Origin: Planctomycetes bacterium UBA4800 | Lineage (GTDB): Bacteria; Planctomycetota; UBA8108; UBA8890; UBA8898 | Assembly (NCBI GenBank): GCA_002402755.1 | Contig: DHGK01000018.1 | Coordinates: forward strand, 1 to 12,939 | DNA: 12,939 nucleotides | Direction: 5' to 3' | In this document: positions 1 to 7,555 of the stretch, one piece after another | How positions within the stretch are numbered: position 1 is the stretch's first letter | How the letters are laid out: each line of letters starts with the position of its first letter | Position numbers and translations under genes: made by a program | The notes under the pieces: model-generated | The model's input: only the letters and a program-made list of their open reading frames with translations | Told to the model about the DNA's origin: nothing | Databases searched by the model: none

Positions 1-16
1 GCGGCGGCATGGGCAT
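1..16 (-). CDS. Possible start of a leftward gene, cut off by the window edge
   Basis: Two in-frame ATG codons on the minus strand, at 16-14 and 10-8, are preceded by an AAGGA Shine-Dalgarno-like sequence (complement of 21-25). The spacing is 4 nt to the first ATG and 10 nt to the second. Only about five codons (M-P-M-P-P) lie inside the window, so no function can be given. A -10-like GTACACT lies upstream on the same strand (complement of 169-175). The reading rests only on the ribosome binding site and the start codons, and it could be chance. Confidence 0.25.
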
Positions 17-271
17 ACGTTCCTTACACCATGTTCCCTGCGTGAGGCGATCGACGATTCCCCCGCGCCGCCGGCGGTTTGGAGGCGCAGTGCGGCGCGA
101 AAGGACCGCGCGGAGCGCCCGAACCCCGCAGCGACCCCATGATCCGATTCCGGAACACTAGATATAGAAGTGTACCACAGATGACCGCGCGCCTAAGCTT
201 CAAGCGCCATCGACCGATAAGCTAGAATGCTAGAAAAAAGTAATTGAACAACCTGTTTTCCGCCCGGCGAG

Positions 272-364
272 GGGCGGTCGGCCGCGAGAGCCGGCCGGCG
301 GCGGGCGGTCGGCGATGGGAGTTGATCCGCGAGGGGCAAACGGCGATGGGAGTTGACCGGCGGT
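272..364. repeat. Degenerate tandem repeat with 31-bp period
   Basis: CGGCGATGGGAGTTGA occurs at 310-325 and again at 341-356, exactly 31 bp apart. GGGCGGTCGGC occurs at 272-282 and 303-313, also exactly 31 bp apart. Read as units 272-302, 303-333 and 334-364, units 2 and 3 match at about 24 of 31 positions and units 1 and 2 at about 20 of 31. The first unit is weak and could owe much of its similarity to base composition. A 31-bp period is close to three helical turns. Confidence 0.5.
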
Positions 365-383
365 GCCGGCGACGATCGCCGGC
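365..383. repeat. Perfect inverted repeat, 8-bp arms
   Basis: GCCGGCGA (365-372) and TCGCCGGC (376-383) are exact complements around a 3-nt loop. It lies about 87 nt beyond the stop codon of the leftward gene ending at 470, so it could mark a transcript 3' end. No T-run follows on the minus strand, so it does not qualify as an intrinsic terminator. Confidence 0.4.
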
Positions 384-469
384 CCCGGATCACCGCCCTG
401 TGTCCAAGCCGCCGCCGCGGGGGCGCACGGCCGGAAGGCGCCGTCCGGTCCAACGACCGCGCGTACCGA

Positions 470-2863
470 TCATCTTTTCTTCCCGGACCAGTCTATGGCG
501 GTGATGAACTTCCGATAGTCCTTCTCGAGGACATCGAGCGGCATTCCCCGGGCCTCGAGCGTCTTGACGTACAGCGATGCGGGATCGCTGCTCCACGTCC
601 CGGTGCGGTGCTGTCGCTGGTCCTGCCGGAGGCATTCGAACAGCGCCCGCCTGTGCCGCTCGGAGCAGTGGAGAAAGAAGTACGTCCAGGCCCACATCTG
701 GGCGTAGACCAAATTGACATCGCAGCCCGCCAGAAGCCTGTCGTCGGGCGCGGCAGCGTAGAAGAGGGTCTGCGGAGGAATGTAGTACCCCTTCTTGAGC
801 CCCCGCGTGCGAATCTCGCCGAAGGCATCGGCAAGGATGAAGCCCACGGTCAGCGTGCCGTTCTTCTCTATGCGCCCGGCCTCGAAGTACTGGGCGAGCC
901 CCTCGTTGACCCACGAGATCGACGCGCTGTTCAGGGCCAGGTGGTTCAGGTGATGCGTGACCTCGTGGAGCAGGACGCGCTTGTCCATGGGACGGTCGCC
1001 GTCGCGGTAGAAGAAGCTCGCCCGGAGCCCGCCGTCGTAGTAGCCGGCCGTGATGAACGCGTTGTTGGCCCCGTTGACGCGCCGGTACATCTGGTACGCG
1101 GGCTCGTCCTTGAAGAAGACGACGTCCAGCGCCTGCCTGCCGATCCTCTCGTCGAGAAGCCCCACGAATACCCGCGCGTAGCGCCTGAAGAGCGCCTCCA
1201 TGCACTGGATGTGCGGATCGAGCCACTTGTCCCACTGGGTCTCGGCCGGGAGATCCGTGTAGACCCTGAAGTGATCGCCGCGCACGATGCGGAACTCCTT
1301 CCCGAGCTTGAGCGACCCCCGGGAGCGTTCGGCCGCGGCGGCGTCCTCCTTGTCGAAGATCTCCGCCTCCTTCTTCGTGAGCCACTGGGCGCAGTGCGGA
1401 AGATAGCCGAGCTTGTTGAGGAGCGCGGCCGTCTCGCTCCGGGGCAGGAGCTCGTGGGCTTCGACGAGCAGCGTGTGCGCCCCGCGCGTGTCGTCGGCCT
1501 TCATGGCCTGGCGCGCGAGCGCCACCTTGTCATCGGCAATCTTCTTGGCGACGCGCACCCATTCCTGCTGCGCCTGCACGTTGTCGGGGTAGAGATTCAG
1601 AACGCGCTGGAGATAGTCGAGAGCCTGCGCGTAGTCGCCGTTCTTCGCGAGCTCCCGGCCGCGGCGGAAGAGCTCCGCGCCGGTGAGGTCGGGCTGCTCG
1701 ATCTCCTTGACGATCTCGCCGGCCGTGGACTCACCCGGCGTTTCCGGCTCCGGCGTTTCCGGCTCCGGCGTTTCCGGCTCCGGCGCTTCCGGCTCCGGCG
1801 CTTCCGGCTCGGCCGGATCGGCCGCGGCGGGCTTCCCCGCCCTCTCGGCCCGGTTTCCGCCGTCGTAGGTGCCGGGGAGCGCCGCCAGGGGCTCCTCGGC
1901 GGGCGCGGCCATGGCCAGGTCGCGCGCTCTCACGCGTGACGAGAGCACCACGATTTCGTCGGCGAGCCGCGGCCGCTCGTCATCCGGCCACCATGCGAGC
2001 GCTTCGCGGGCGGCCGCCAGCGCTTCGTCCTCCTTGCCCGCGGAGGTGAGCGCCATCATCGCACCCCAGCTCCCGCCGGCTGCGCCGCGCCAGCGGGCCT
2101 CGATGCCGGGCAGCGCCTTCTCCGCCTCGCGGGCGGCCGCCGTGCCGCCCCACAGGTCCGCGATCGCCCTGCACGCGGCCAGGTGGTCCCTGAACCGCTT
2201 CTGCGCGAAGTCCGCATCCGCCCTGCGCGCGAGCGCGATCCACTCGGCGCGGGCGCCGTCCTCGATGCCGGCGATGATCCGCTCGACCTCCGCCCGGTCC
2301 GGGCTCGCCCCGTGGCGGCTCAGGAAGTCTCTCGCAAGCGCGAGCTGCCGGCCGTGCGACGCCGCTCGGACCGCATCGAGTAGCTTCGTCTCCGCGGGGA
2401 GCCGGAGCGTCCCCGCCGCACGCGGCCGCGACCCCGTGCGGTTCGCCGACGCAAGGAAGATCCCGACGGCGAGCGCCGCCGCGACGGCGCCGCCGATAAT
2501 CATGCACCACTGCCGAGTCCGGGCCGCCGGGACGGCAGCCGGAGCCGGCGAGCGCGCCGCGCCGGCATGAGGCGGCGCGCGCCGCACGTTCCCGCGCGCA
2601 AGGTGCGGGCGCGAGGGATGCGCGCGCGCCCGGACGCTCGGATCGGCGCGGCACGACGCCTGAAGCTCGACCGTCTCGCGCGTCATGTCGAGCCGCTCCC
2701 AGCACACGATCTCGCGCACCCCCAGGTACTGGTAGAGCGTGATCGCAGGATCCTCACAGCGCAGGCGCCGGACCGCGCCGAGCGCTTCCTCGAGGGTCTC
2801 CTTCGAAGCCCATCCCCGCGTGAGAATCGCCCGGGCGAGGGCGACATCCTGTTCCGGGCTCAT
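470..2863 (-). CDS. Membrane-anchored TPR protein with C-terminal HExxH (gluzincin-type) metallopeptidase domain
   Basis: This 797-residue protein starts at an ATG with AGGAGG (complement of 2869-2874) 5 nt upstream. Residues 1-75 form a small helical domain resembling the N-terminal modules I associate with planctomycete signalling proteins. A Pro/Arg/Ala-rich stretch follows, then one membrane segment at about 120-139. Residues 155-310 are Ala-rich helical repeats. An acidic linker of five EPEAP/EPETP units lies at about 353-377. TPR-like helices span 390-485, including the pattern AKNGDYAQALDYLQRVLNLY. The C-terminal domain (520-797) carries HEVTH at 633-637 and WVNEGLAQYFE at 651-661; H633, H637 and E654 would be the zinc ligands and E634 the catalytic base, as in clan MA peptidases and DUF1570-like proteins. 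The active domain is probably outside the cytoplasmic membrane. The substrate is unknown and peptidase activity is inferred from motifs only. Confidence 0.85.
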   Translation of the reverse strand: MSPEQDVALARAILTRGWASKETLEEALGAVRRLRCEDPAITLYQYLGVREIVCWERLDMTRETVELQASCRADPSVRARAHPSRPHLARGNVRRAPPHAGAARSPAPAAVPAARTRQWCMIIGGAVAAALAVGIFLASANRTGSRPRAAGTLRLPAETKLLDAVRAASHGRQLALARDFLSRHGASPDRAEVERIIAGIEDGARAEWIALARRADADFAQKRFRDHLAACRAIADLWGGTAAAREAEKALPGIEARWRGAAGGSWGAMMALTSAGKEDEALAAAREALAWWPDDERPRLADEIVVLSSRVRARDLAMAAPAEEPLAALPGTYDGGNRAERAGKPAAADPAEPEAPEPEAPEPETPEPETPEPETPGESTAGEIVKEIEQPDLTGAELFRRGRELAKNGDYAQALDYLQRVLNLYPDNVQAQQEWVRVAKKIADDKVALARQAMKADDTRGAHTLLVEAHELLPRSETAALLNKLGYLPHCAQWLTKKEAEIFDKEDAAAAERSRGSLKLGKEFRIVRGDHFRVYTDLPAETQWDKWLDPHIQCMEALFRRYARVFVGLLDERIGRQALDVVFFKDEPAYQMYRRVNGANNAFITAGYYDGGLRASFFYRDGDRPMDKRVLLHEVTHHLNHLALNSASISWVNEGLAQYFEAGRIEKNGTLTVGFILADAFGEIRTRGLKKGYYIPPQTLFYAAAPDDRLLAGCDVNLVYAQMWAWTYFFLHCSERHRRALFECLRQDQRQHRTGTWSSDPASLYVKTLEARGMPLDVLEKDYRKFITAIDWSGKKR
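1737..1811 (-). repeat. 15-bp tandem repeat inside the TPR/HExxH gene
   Basis: Five consecutive 15-bp units begin at 1737, 1752, 1767, 1782 and 1797. The first three are identical (GGCGTTTCCGGCTCC on the plus strand). The last two have C in place of the first T, and the fifth also ends in G. They encode five copies of a five-residue EPE(A/T)P motif in the linker between the Ala-rich helical region and the TPR helices. Unit length is a multiple of three, so copy-number change would lengthen or shorten the linker without a frameshift. Confidence 0.85.
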
Positions 2864-2959
2864 GGCTTCCTCCTACGAGTCGCCGTCGGTCCCGCGGCGC
2901 ACGGGAGGCGCGCCGGGGATCCTCAATCCATGAAGCCGCGACACAATGACTCGACCGTC

Positions 2960-2988
2960 ATGGTAGCATGATCCATCTATCACATCAA
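2960..2988 (-). promoter_or_regulatory. Predicted sigma-70-type promoter of the TPR/HExxH gene
   Basis: On the minus strand, TTGATG (complement of 2983-2988) is followed after exactly 17 nt by TACCAT (complement of 2960-2965). The -10 box is preceded by TGC, an extended -10 arrangement. The predicted transcript would have a leader of about 90 nt before the ATG at 2863. It diverges from the promoter of the GH172 gene. Confidence 0.45.
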
Positions 2989-3019
2989 GCAATTGCCGGC
3001 CCGGAGCCCGATTACGGAG

Positions 3020-3040
3020 CGGCGGCCGTCGCGGCCGCCG
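3020..3040. repeat. Perfect inverted repeat, 9-bp arms, between divergent promoters
   Basis: CGGCGGCCG (3020-3028) and CGGCCGCCG (3032-3040) are exact complements separated by TCG. It sits between the predicted -35 of the leftward gene (2983-2988) and the predicted -35 of the rightward gene (from 3052). It could be an operator or a hairpin, or chance in a G+C-rich spacer. Confidence 0.4.
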
Positions 3041-3051
3041 TGTCGCGCCTC

Positions 3052-3081
3052 TTTTCTCGGGTGCGTCCTTCGTGGTACGCT
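3052..3081 (+). promoter_or_regulatory. Weak predicted promoter of the GH172 gene
   Basis: GTACGCT at 3075-3081 supplies a -10-like TACGCT, with a T-rich TTTTCT (3052-3057) 18 nt upstream as a poor -35. The same GTACGCT word is the -10 candidate of the GH-A gene at 10126. The leader would be about 50 nt. Support is positional and by resemblance only. Confidence 0.3.
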
Positions 3082-3125
3082 ACGCGCTTCTGCGCGCGCG
3101 GACGCGCGCCAGCACTAGGCGTGAC

Positions 3126-3131
3126 AAGGAG
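3126..3131 (+). promoter_or_regulatory. Ribosome binding site that fixes the GH172 start
   Basis: AAGGAG lies 6 nt before the ATG at 3138. An in-frame ATG further upstream, at 3072, has no Shine-Dalgarno sequence and falls within the predicted -35/-10 promoter region. Starting at 3138 also places the signal peptide at the very N-terminus. Confidence 0.75.
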
Positions 3132-3137
3132 CCTGCC

Positions 3138-5864
3138 ATGCGCCGATCGCTCCGATTCCTCTCCTGCCTGTGGCTCTTCTGCGCGGCCCCGGCCCGCGCC
3201 GGCGAGGCGCTCGACTTCACGTTCTTCGTCAACCGCCTGAACGATCTCGATCACCTCCCGTACCACGTGCCGGGCGAGACGTCGAAGCAGTTCTCCAGCT
3301 ACGACCGCAGCTCGCGCCTCGGCCCCGGCGGCGAGAAGATCAACTGGGACGCGAACGCGGACGTCGGGCAGTACCTGCGGATCGAGCCCGGCGGCGAGGC
3401 CGTCATGGCGGAGATGGACGGCCCCGGCGTCATCACGCAGACATGGTCGGCGAACCCCCAGGGCATGCTGCACATCTACATCGATGATGCCGCGACGCCG
3501 ATCGTCTTCGACTTCGCCGCGTTCACGACGGGCGGCGTTCCCGAGATCCCGCCGGCGGTCTCGACCAAGGGCGGCGGCGCGGGCGCCAACTGCTACCTGC
3601 CGATCCCCTACGCGAAGCGCTGCGCCATCAAGGCCGACAAGGCGCACATCCAGTACTACCACTTCAACTACACGACGTTCCCGGCGGGAACGCGCGTCGC
3701 GTCGTTCTCGTGGCCGCTCAAGGATGCCGAGAAGGCCGCGCTCGCAAGAGCCGCCGCCTGGCTCGACACGCGCTCCGGCGAGGACCCCGCGCCGCGGCCC
3801 GGCGCCGCGACGATCGCGAAGGAGATCGTCCTCCCCGCCGGCGGCTCCGCGACGGTCGCGGCGATCGAGGGGCCGGGCATCATCACGAAGCTCGCGCTCA
3901 AGCTCGCGGGCAAGGGGCGGAACTTCCGGCGCGAGGTCCTGGTCCGCGCGTACTGGGACGGCGCGGAGAAGCCCGCCGTCGAGGCGCCGTACGGCGACTT
4001 CTTCGCGAGCGCGTGGGCCGATGTGCCCTTCCGCTCGGTCCCGATCGGCATGACCGCCGGGGGCGGCTACTGCTTCTGGCGCATGCCGTTCGCGGCGGGC
4101 GCCCGCATCGAGCTTCTCAACGAGGGCGCCGCCGAGGTCCGGGCCGCGGCCGAGGTCGTCTGGGCGCGCGCCGCATGGAAAGACAACGCTGCGTACTTCC
4201 ACGCCAAGTGGCGGCGCGAGGCGCCCAACAAGATCTTCGACTGGCCGATCCTTCGCTGCGAGGGCCGCGGCAGGTTCGTCGGCGTCGCCATGAACGTCCA
4301 GAATCCCGACCCGCCGTGGTTCGGCGAGGGCGACGAGAAGATCTACGTCGACGGCGAGGCGTTCCCGAGCTGGTTCGGCACGGGCACCGAGGATTACTTC
4401 TGCGACGCCTGGGGCTTCAGGCCCTTCATCCAGTTCTCGCACGGCTGTCCGATGTACAACGAGCCGGGCAAGACGACGGTCTACCGCTGGCATCTCCTCG
4501 ACAACATTCCCTTCGCCAGGTCCTTCGACATGACGATCGAGAACTACGGCAACAACAAGGACTACTCGTCCACGGCCTACTGGTACGCCGTGCCGCAGAA
4601 CCGCGACTTCTTCGCGACGCCGCCGCTCGCCGAGCGCATCCCGTGGCCCACACGGATACCTTACGCGATCGAGGCCGAGGACACGGCCGCGCCCGGCGCG
4701 ACGATCGTCGGAGAGGAGGCGACGCCGTACGAGCTCTCGGCCGGCAAGGCGCTCGCGCTCGCTCCCGGCGGTCCGCCTGCCGTCCTGCGAATCCCGATCA
4801 AGGCCGATGACGCCTACAGGATCACGTTCTACGGTCCCAAGGGACAGAAGGGCGCGGGCCTGAAGGTGCGCCTGGAGGGCGAGACGCTCGCCGCCGCGCC
4901 GGCGCCCGCGTTCGCCCGGGACGGCGCGGTCGTGTGCGCGGCGCGCACGTTGCTCCGCAAGGGCGCGGTCGAGCTCGAGTGCGCGGCGGAGGGCGGCGGC
5001 GCACCCGTGCTGCTCGATGCCGTGCGCCTCGATCCGAGCCCGCGAGCGCCCCACGCCCTGGAAGCGGAGTCTCTGGCCGCCGCGGCCTCGCCGGGCGCGC
5101 GCGCCGATGTCTTCCACGTGCTCACGAACGATGCGGTGAGCGGCTGCGCGGCGCTCGCGCTGCGCTGCCCGGCCGGCGGCTGGGCGCAGCTCGCCCTGCC
5201 GGCGCAGCTCGACGGGCGGTTCAAGGTGAGCGCGCGCCTCCTCTCGGAACCGCGGCGCGGCAGCTTCGATGTCGCCTGCGGCGCGGCGCGGCTCGGCGCC
5301 ATCGGCATCGAGAAGGAGGATGTCCTGCTCGGCACGGTTATCCTCCCGGGCGGCGAGGCCAACGCGCTGCGCTTCACGTGCACGCAGGCGCCCGAGGGCG
5401 GGCCCGCCGTGCTGGCCATCGACTACTTCACGCTCACGCCGATCCTCGCGGAGGGCGCGATCGAGATCGAGGAGCTGAAGCTCCTCAGGCAGGAGAACGC
5501 CAACGCGCAGCACCAGGCGCTCGGCCACCCGTTGAGCGGCGGGCTCCAGCTCTTCTGCCCGGGGCAGCGCGATCAGTTCGTCGATCTTCTGCTCCCGGTC
5601 GAGGAGGCCGGCGAGTACGCGCTCGCCGTCTACTTCACGAAGGCCGCCGACTACGGCATCGTCACGGCCGAGATCGACGGCGCGGCGGTCGGCGAGAAGT
5701 TCAACGGCTTCAACAACGGCGTCGTGCCGAGCGGCGGCATCGGCTTCGGCACGGTCGCGCTCGCGAAGGGCGACCACGTGCTCACCTTCCGGTGCCGGGA
5801 CAAGGACCCGCGCTCGATCAACTACTTCATGGGCATCGATTGCCTGACGCTGACGCGGCGGTAG
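3138..5864 (+). CDS. Secreted GH172 (DUF2961) glycoside hydrolase with C-terminal beta-sandwich modules
   Basis: This 908-residue protein has a signal peptide at 1-21 with a cleavage site after ARA. Residues 22-505 match DUF2961, now glycoside hydrolase family 172, whose characterised members act on alpha-D-fructofuranosides and on alpha-D-arabinofuranosidic or arabinan linkages. Two internal GPGxIT motifs (about 95-100 and 245-250) fit the family's two jelly-roll halves. The family hallmarks WFGEGDEKIYVDGE (394-407) and WFGTGTEDYF (412-421) are intact. Glu397 and Glu418 are 21 residues apart, the spacing I recall for the catalytic pair (E270/E291) of the Bifidobacterium founding enzyme. The C-terminal 400 residues look like three further beta-sandwich, CBM-like modules starting near IEAED (511), LEAES (641) and IEIEE (775). 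Substrate cannot be told from sequence alone. It is followed after 110 nt by the hybrid kinase gene on the same strand. Confidence 0.92.
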   Translation: MRRSLRFLSCLWLFCAAPARAGEALDFTFFVNRLNDLDHLPYHVPGETSKQFSSYDRSSRLGPGGEKINWDANADVGQYLRIEPGGEAVMAEMDGPGVITQTWSANPQGMLHIYIDDAATPIVFDFAAFTTGGVPEIPPAVSTKGGGAGANCYLPIPYAKRCAIKADKAHIQYYHFNYTTFPAGTRVASFSWPLKDAEKAALARAAAWLDTRSGEDPAPRPGAATIAKEIVLPAGGSATVAAIEGPGIITKLALKLAGKGRNFRREVLVRAYWDGAEKPAVEAPYGDFFASAWADVPFRSVPIGMTAGGGYCFWRMPFAAGARIELLNEGAAEVRAAAEVVWARAAWKDNAAYFHAKWRREAPNKIFDWPILRCEGRGRFVGVAMNVQNPDPPWFGEGDEKIYVDGEAFPSWFGTGTEDYFCDAWGFRPFIQFSHGCPMYNEPGKTTVYRWHLLDNIPFARSFDMTIENYGNNKDYSSTAYWYAVPQNRDFFATPPLAERIPWPTRIPYAIEAEDTAAPGATIVGEEATPYELSAGKALALAPGGPPAVLRIPIKADDAYRITFYGPKGQKGAGLKVRLEGETLAAAPAPAFARDGAVVCAARTLLRKGAVELECAAEGGGAPVLLDAVRLDPSPRAPHALEAESLAAAASPGARADVFHVLTNDAVSGCAALALRCPAGGWAQLALPAQLDGRFKVSARLLSEPRRGSFDVACGAARLGAIGIEKEDVLLGTVILPGGEANALRFTCTQAPEGGPAVLAIDYFTLTPILAEGAIEIEELKLLRQENANAQHQALGHPLSGGLQLFCPGQRDQFVDLLLPVEEAGEYALAVYFTKAADYGIVTAEIDGAAVGEKFNGFNNGVVPSGGIGFGTVALAKGDHVLTFRCRDKDPRSINYFMGIDCLTLTRR

Positions 5865-5888
5865 GCCGAGGGGCGGCGGCGTACCCGC

Positions 5889-5917
5889 TGTTCCTCGCGC
5901 GCCGCGGGATGTATACT
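5889..5917 (+). promoter_or_regulatory. Weak predicted promoter of the hybrid kinase gene
   Basis: TATACT at 5912-5917 is a good -10 match (5 of 6) within GTATACT. The -35 position, 17 nt upstream (TGTTCC, 5889-5894), is poor. The leader before the ATG at 5975 would be about 50 nt. If it is real, the kinase can be transcribed separately from the GH172 gene. Confidence 0.35.
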
Positions 5918-5974
5918 TCAATCAGAAGCCGATAGGCGACGGTTTTTCACAGCGGCAAGGGATGGCATCCGATA

Positions 5975-7552
5975 ATGAACTCGCCGAACGAGCGTGAACG
6001 GGACGCGGCCGAGCCCGCGGCCCCGGAAGGAGCCCCTCCAGGCTTCGAGCAGTTCTTCCGGACCTATCCCGATTCCGTGTTCCTCTTCGACCGCGAGGGG
6101 CGCTTCGTCGCCGTCAACCCCGCGGCGGCTTCGTACTTCTCGACCGTGCCCGAGGCGATCGCCGGGCGCCACATGCGCGACCTCTTCCCGCCGGAGATCG
6201 CCGCGCCGCAGCTCGGCGCCGTCATGCGCGTCTTCGAGACGGGCGAGGCATTGACGGCCGCCGAGGCGCCCAGCCGGACCGGGCAGGGCGCGCGCTGGTT
6301 CAACACCACCCTCATGCCGATCAAGAACGCGCGCGGCGAGGTCGTGCACGTCATGGGCGTCGCCCGCGACATCACCGAGCGGATCGTCCTGCAGGAGGAG
6401 CGGGCGCAGCGCATGTCGCGCGAGGCCGATGCGCGCAAGCTCGAGACGAGCGGCCGCCTCGCGGGCCGCGTCGCGCACGACTTCAACAACCTTCTCACCG
6501 TCATCCTCGGCTACGCGCGGCTGCTCCTGACGCAGGTGCCCGAGGATCTCTGCGGCCAGGTCGCGCAGATCCAGCGCGCCGCCGAGCGCGCCGCGGAGAT
6601 GACGGCGAACCTGCTCACGTTCAGCCGCCGCCAGGTGCTCGACCGCAAGGCCATCGATCTCAACGCGCTGCTCGACGACATGATCGGCGTCCTGGCGACG
6701 CTGCTCGGCGACAAGGTGCGCATCGAGTTCAGACCGTGCGCGTCGCCCGCGTGCATCCTCGCCGACACCGGCCAGATCGAGCAGATCGTGCTCAACCTCG
6801 CGTTCAACGCGCGCGACGCCATGCCCGAAGGAGGCACCATCACGATCCGGACCGAGCGCGTGTCGCTGGACGAGAAGGCCGCGCGGCGCCTCGCCGACCT
6901 GGCGCCGGGACCCCACGTCGTCCTCACGTTCGCGGACACGGGCCGCGGCATGGATGCGGCCACGCAGCAGCACCTCTTCGAGCCCTTCTTCACCACGAAG
7001 GCCGAGGGCTGCGGCACCGGCCTCGGGCTGGCCACGGTGTACGCGGCGGTGAAGCAGCACCACGGGCACGTCGCCGTGGCGAGCACGCCCGGCAAGGGCA
7101 CGACCTTCACGGTCTATCTGCCCCTCGCCGCGACCCCGGCGCCGGAGGCCCCGCACGCGCGGCCGGCATCCCCGTCCGCGGGCGGACAGGAGAAGGTGCT
7201 CGTCGTCGAGGACGAGGAGACGGTCCGGGATCTGGTCGCGGTGGTGCTCCGGAACTACGGCTACCTCCCGCTTACGGCCGCGACGCCCGAGGAGGCGCTC
7301 GCCCTCTGGAAGGAGCACGACGGCACGATCGACATGTGCATCACGGACGTCCTCCTCCCCGGAATGAACGGCCGGGCGCTCGCCGAACGTTTCCAGCGCG
7401 ATCGACCCGGCTTCAAGGTGCTGTTCATGTCGGCCTTCGCGGACGTCGAGGTCTTCCACAAGGGTCTGATGCCGGCCGGGAGCCGTTTCCTGCAGAAGCC
7501 CTTCTCGGTCGATGCGCTCCTCCAGGAACTGCGCGCGACCCTCGACGGCTGA
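5975..7552 (+). CDS. Soluble hybrid sensor histidine kinase (PAS - HisKA - HATPase_c - receiver)
   Basis: This 525-residue protein has no membrane segment or signal peptide, so it should sense a cytoplasmic or diffusible cue. A PAS domain spans about 23-138 and ends in the typical ARDITER stretch. The HisKA helix has phosphoacceptor His168 in RVAHDFNNLLT. The ATPase domain shows the N box (N274/N278 in NLAFNARDAMP), G1 box DTGRGMD (321-327), F box FEPFF (335-339) and G2 box GTGLG (347-351). A receiver domain spans 407-525, with acidic pocket E412/D413, phosphoacceptor Asp458, Ser486 and Lys508. All key residues are present, so it should autophosphorylate and pass phosphate to its own receiver. 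No DNA-binding output is present and no partner phosphotransfer protein lies nearby. The ribosome binding site is weak (AAGGGA, 12 nt away), but this is the only upstream ATG in frame. The stop is 3 nt from that of the converging gene. Confidence 0.93.
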   Translation: MNSPNERERDAAEPAAPEGAPPGFEQFFRTYPDSVFLFDREGRFVAVNPAAASYFSTVPEAIAGRHMRDLFPPEIAAPQLGAVMRVFETGEALTAAEAPSRTGQGARWFNTTLMPIKNARGEVVHVMGVARDITERIVLQEERAQRMSREADARKLETSGRLAGRVAHDFNNLLTVILGYARLLLTQVPEDLCGQVAQIQRAAERAAEMTANLLTFSRRQVLDRKAIDLNALLDDMIGVLATLLGDKVRIEFRPCASPACILADTGQIEQIVLNLAFNARDAMPEGGTITIRTERVSLDEKAARRLADLAPGPHVVLTFADTGRGMDAATQQHLFEPFFTTKAEGCGTGLGLATVYAAVKQHHGHVAVASTPGKGTTFTVYLPLAATPAPEAPHARPASPSAGGQEKVLVVEDEETVRDLVAVVLRNYGYLPLTAATPEEALALWKEHDGTIDMCITDVLLPGMNGRALAERFQRDRPGFKVLFMSAFADVEVFHKGLMPAGSRFLQKPFSVDALLQELRATLDG

Positions 7553-7555
7553 GGC

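Larger units (their letters stand above)
17..469. other. Intergenic region, no credible gene
   Basis: These roughly 450 bases lie between the possible leftward gene at the edge and the 3' end of the HExxH/TPR gene. Short open frames occur on both strands, but they are Arg/Pro-rich and have no ribosome binding site or recognisable domain, so I do not call them. The stretch 150-260 is clearly more A+T-rich than the rest, as expected for a promoter zone, and contains GTACACT on the minus strand (175 to 169). The part 272-383 is strongly G+C-rich and holds the two repeat structures listed separately. I see no convincing intrinsic terminator for the gene ending at 470. Confidence 0.6.

Noticed and set aside
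272..364. CRISPR-like array
   Set aside because: Only two good units exist, they are directly adjacent without spacers, and no cas gene is present.
353..1939. Plus-strand open frame of 528 codons opposite the TPR/HExxH gene
   Set aside because: It is the antisense shadow of a gene with clear TPR and HExxH motifs. Its RRFRL repeats are simply the other reading of the EPETP-coding repeat.
3012..5921. Minus-strand open frame of 969 codons opposite the GH172 gene, longer than the gene itself
   Set aside because: The plus strand has a signal peptide, a good ribosome binding site and intact GH172 motifs. The antisense product is Arg/Glu/Ala-rich without any domain, as expected opposite a gene whose codons end in G or C.
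5921..5948. Intrinsic terminator between the GH172 and kinase genes (T-run at 5942-5946)
   Set aside because: The only stem before the T-run is GCC-GATA-GGC, three base pairs, and it lies downstream of the likely kinase promoter.
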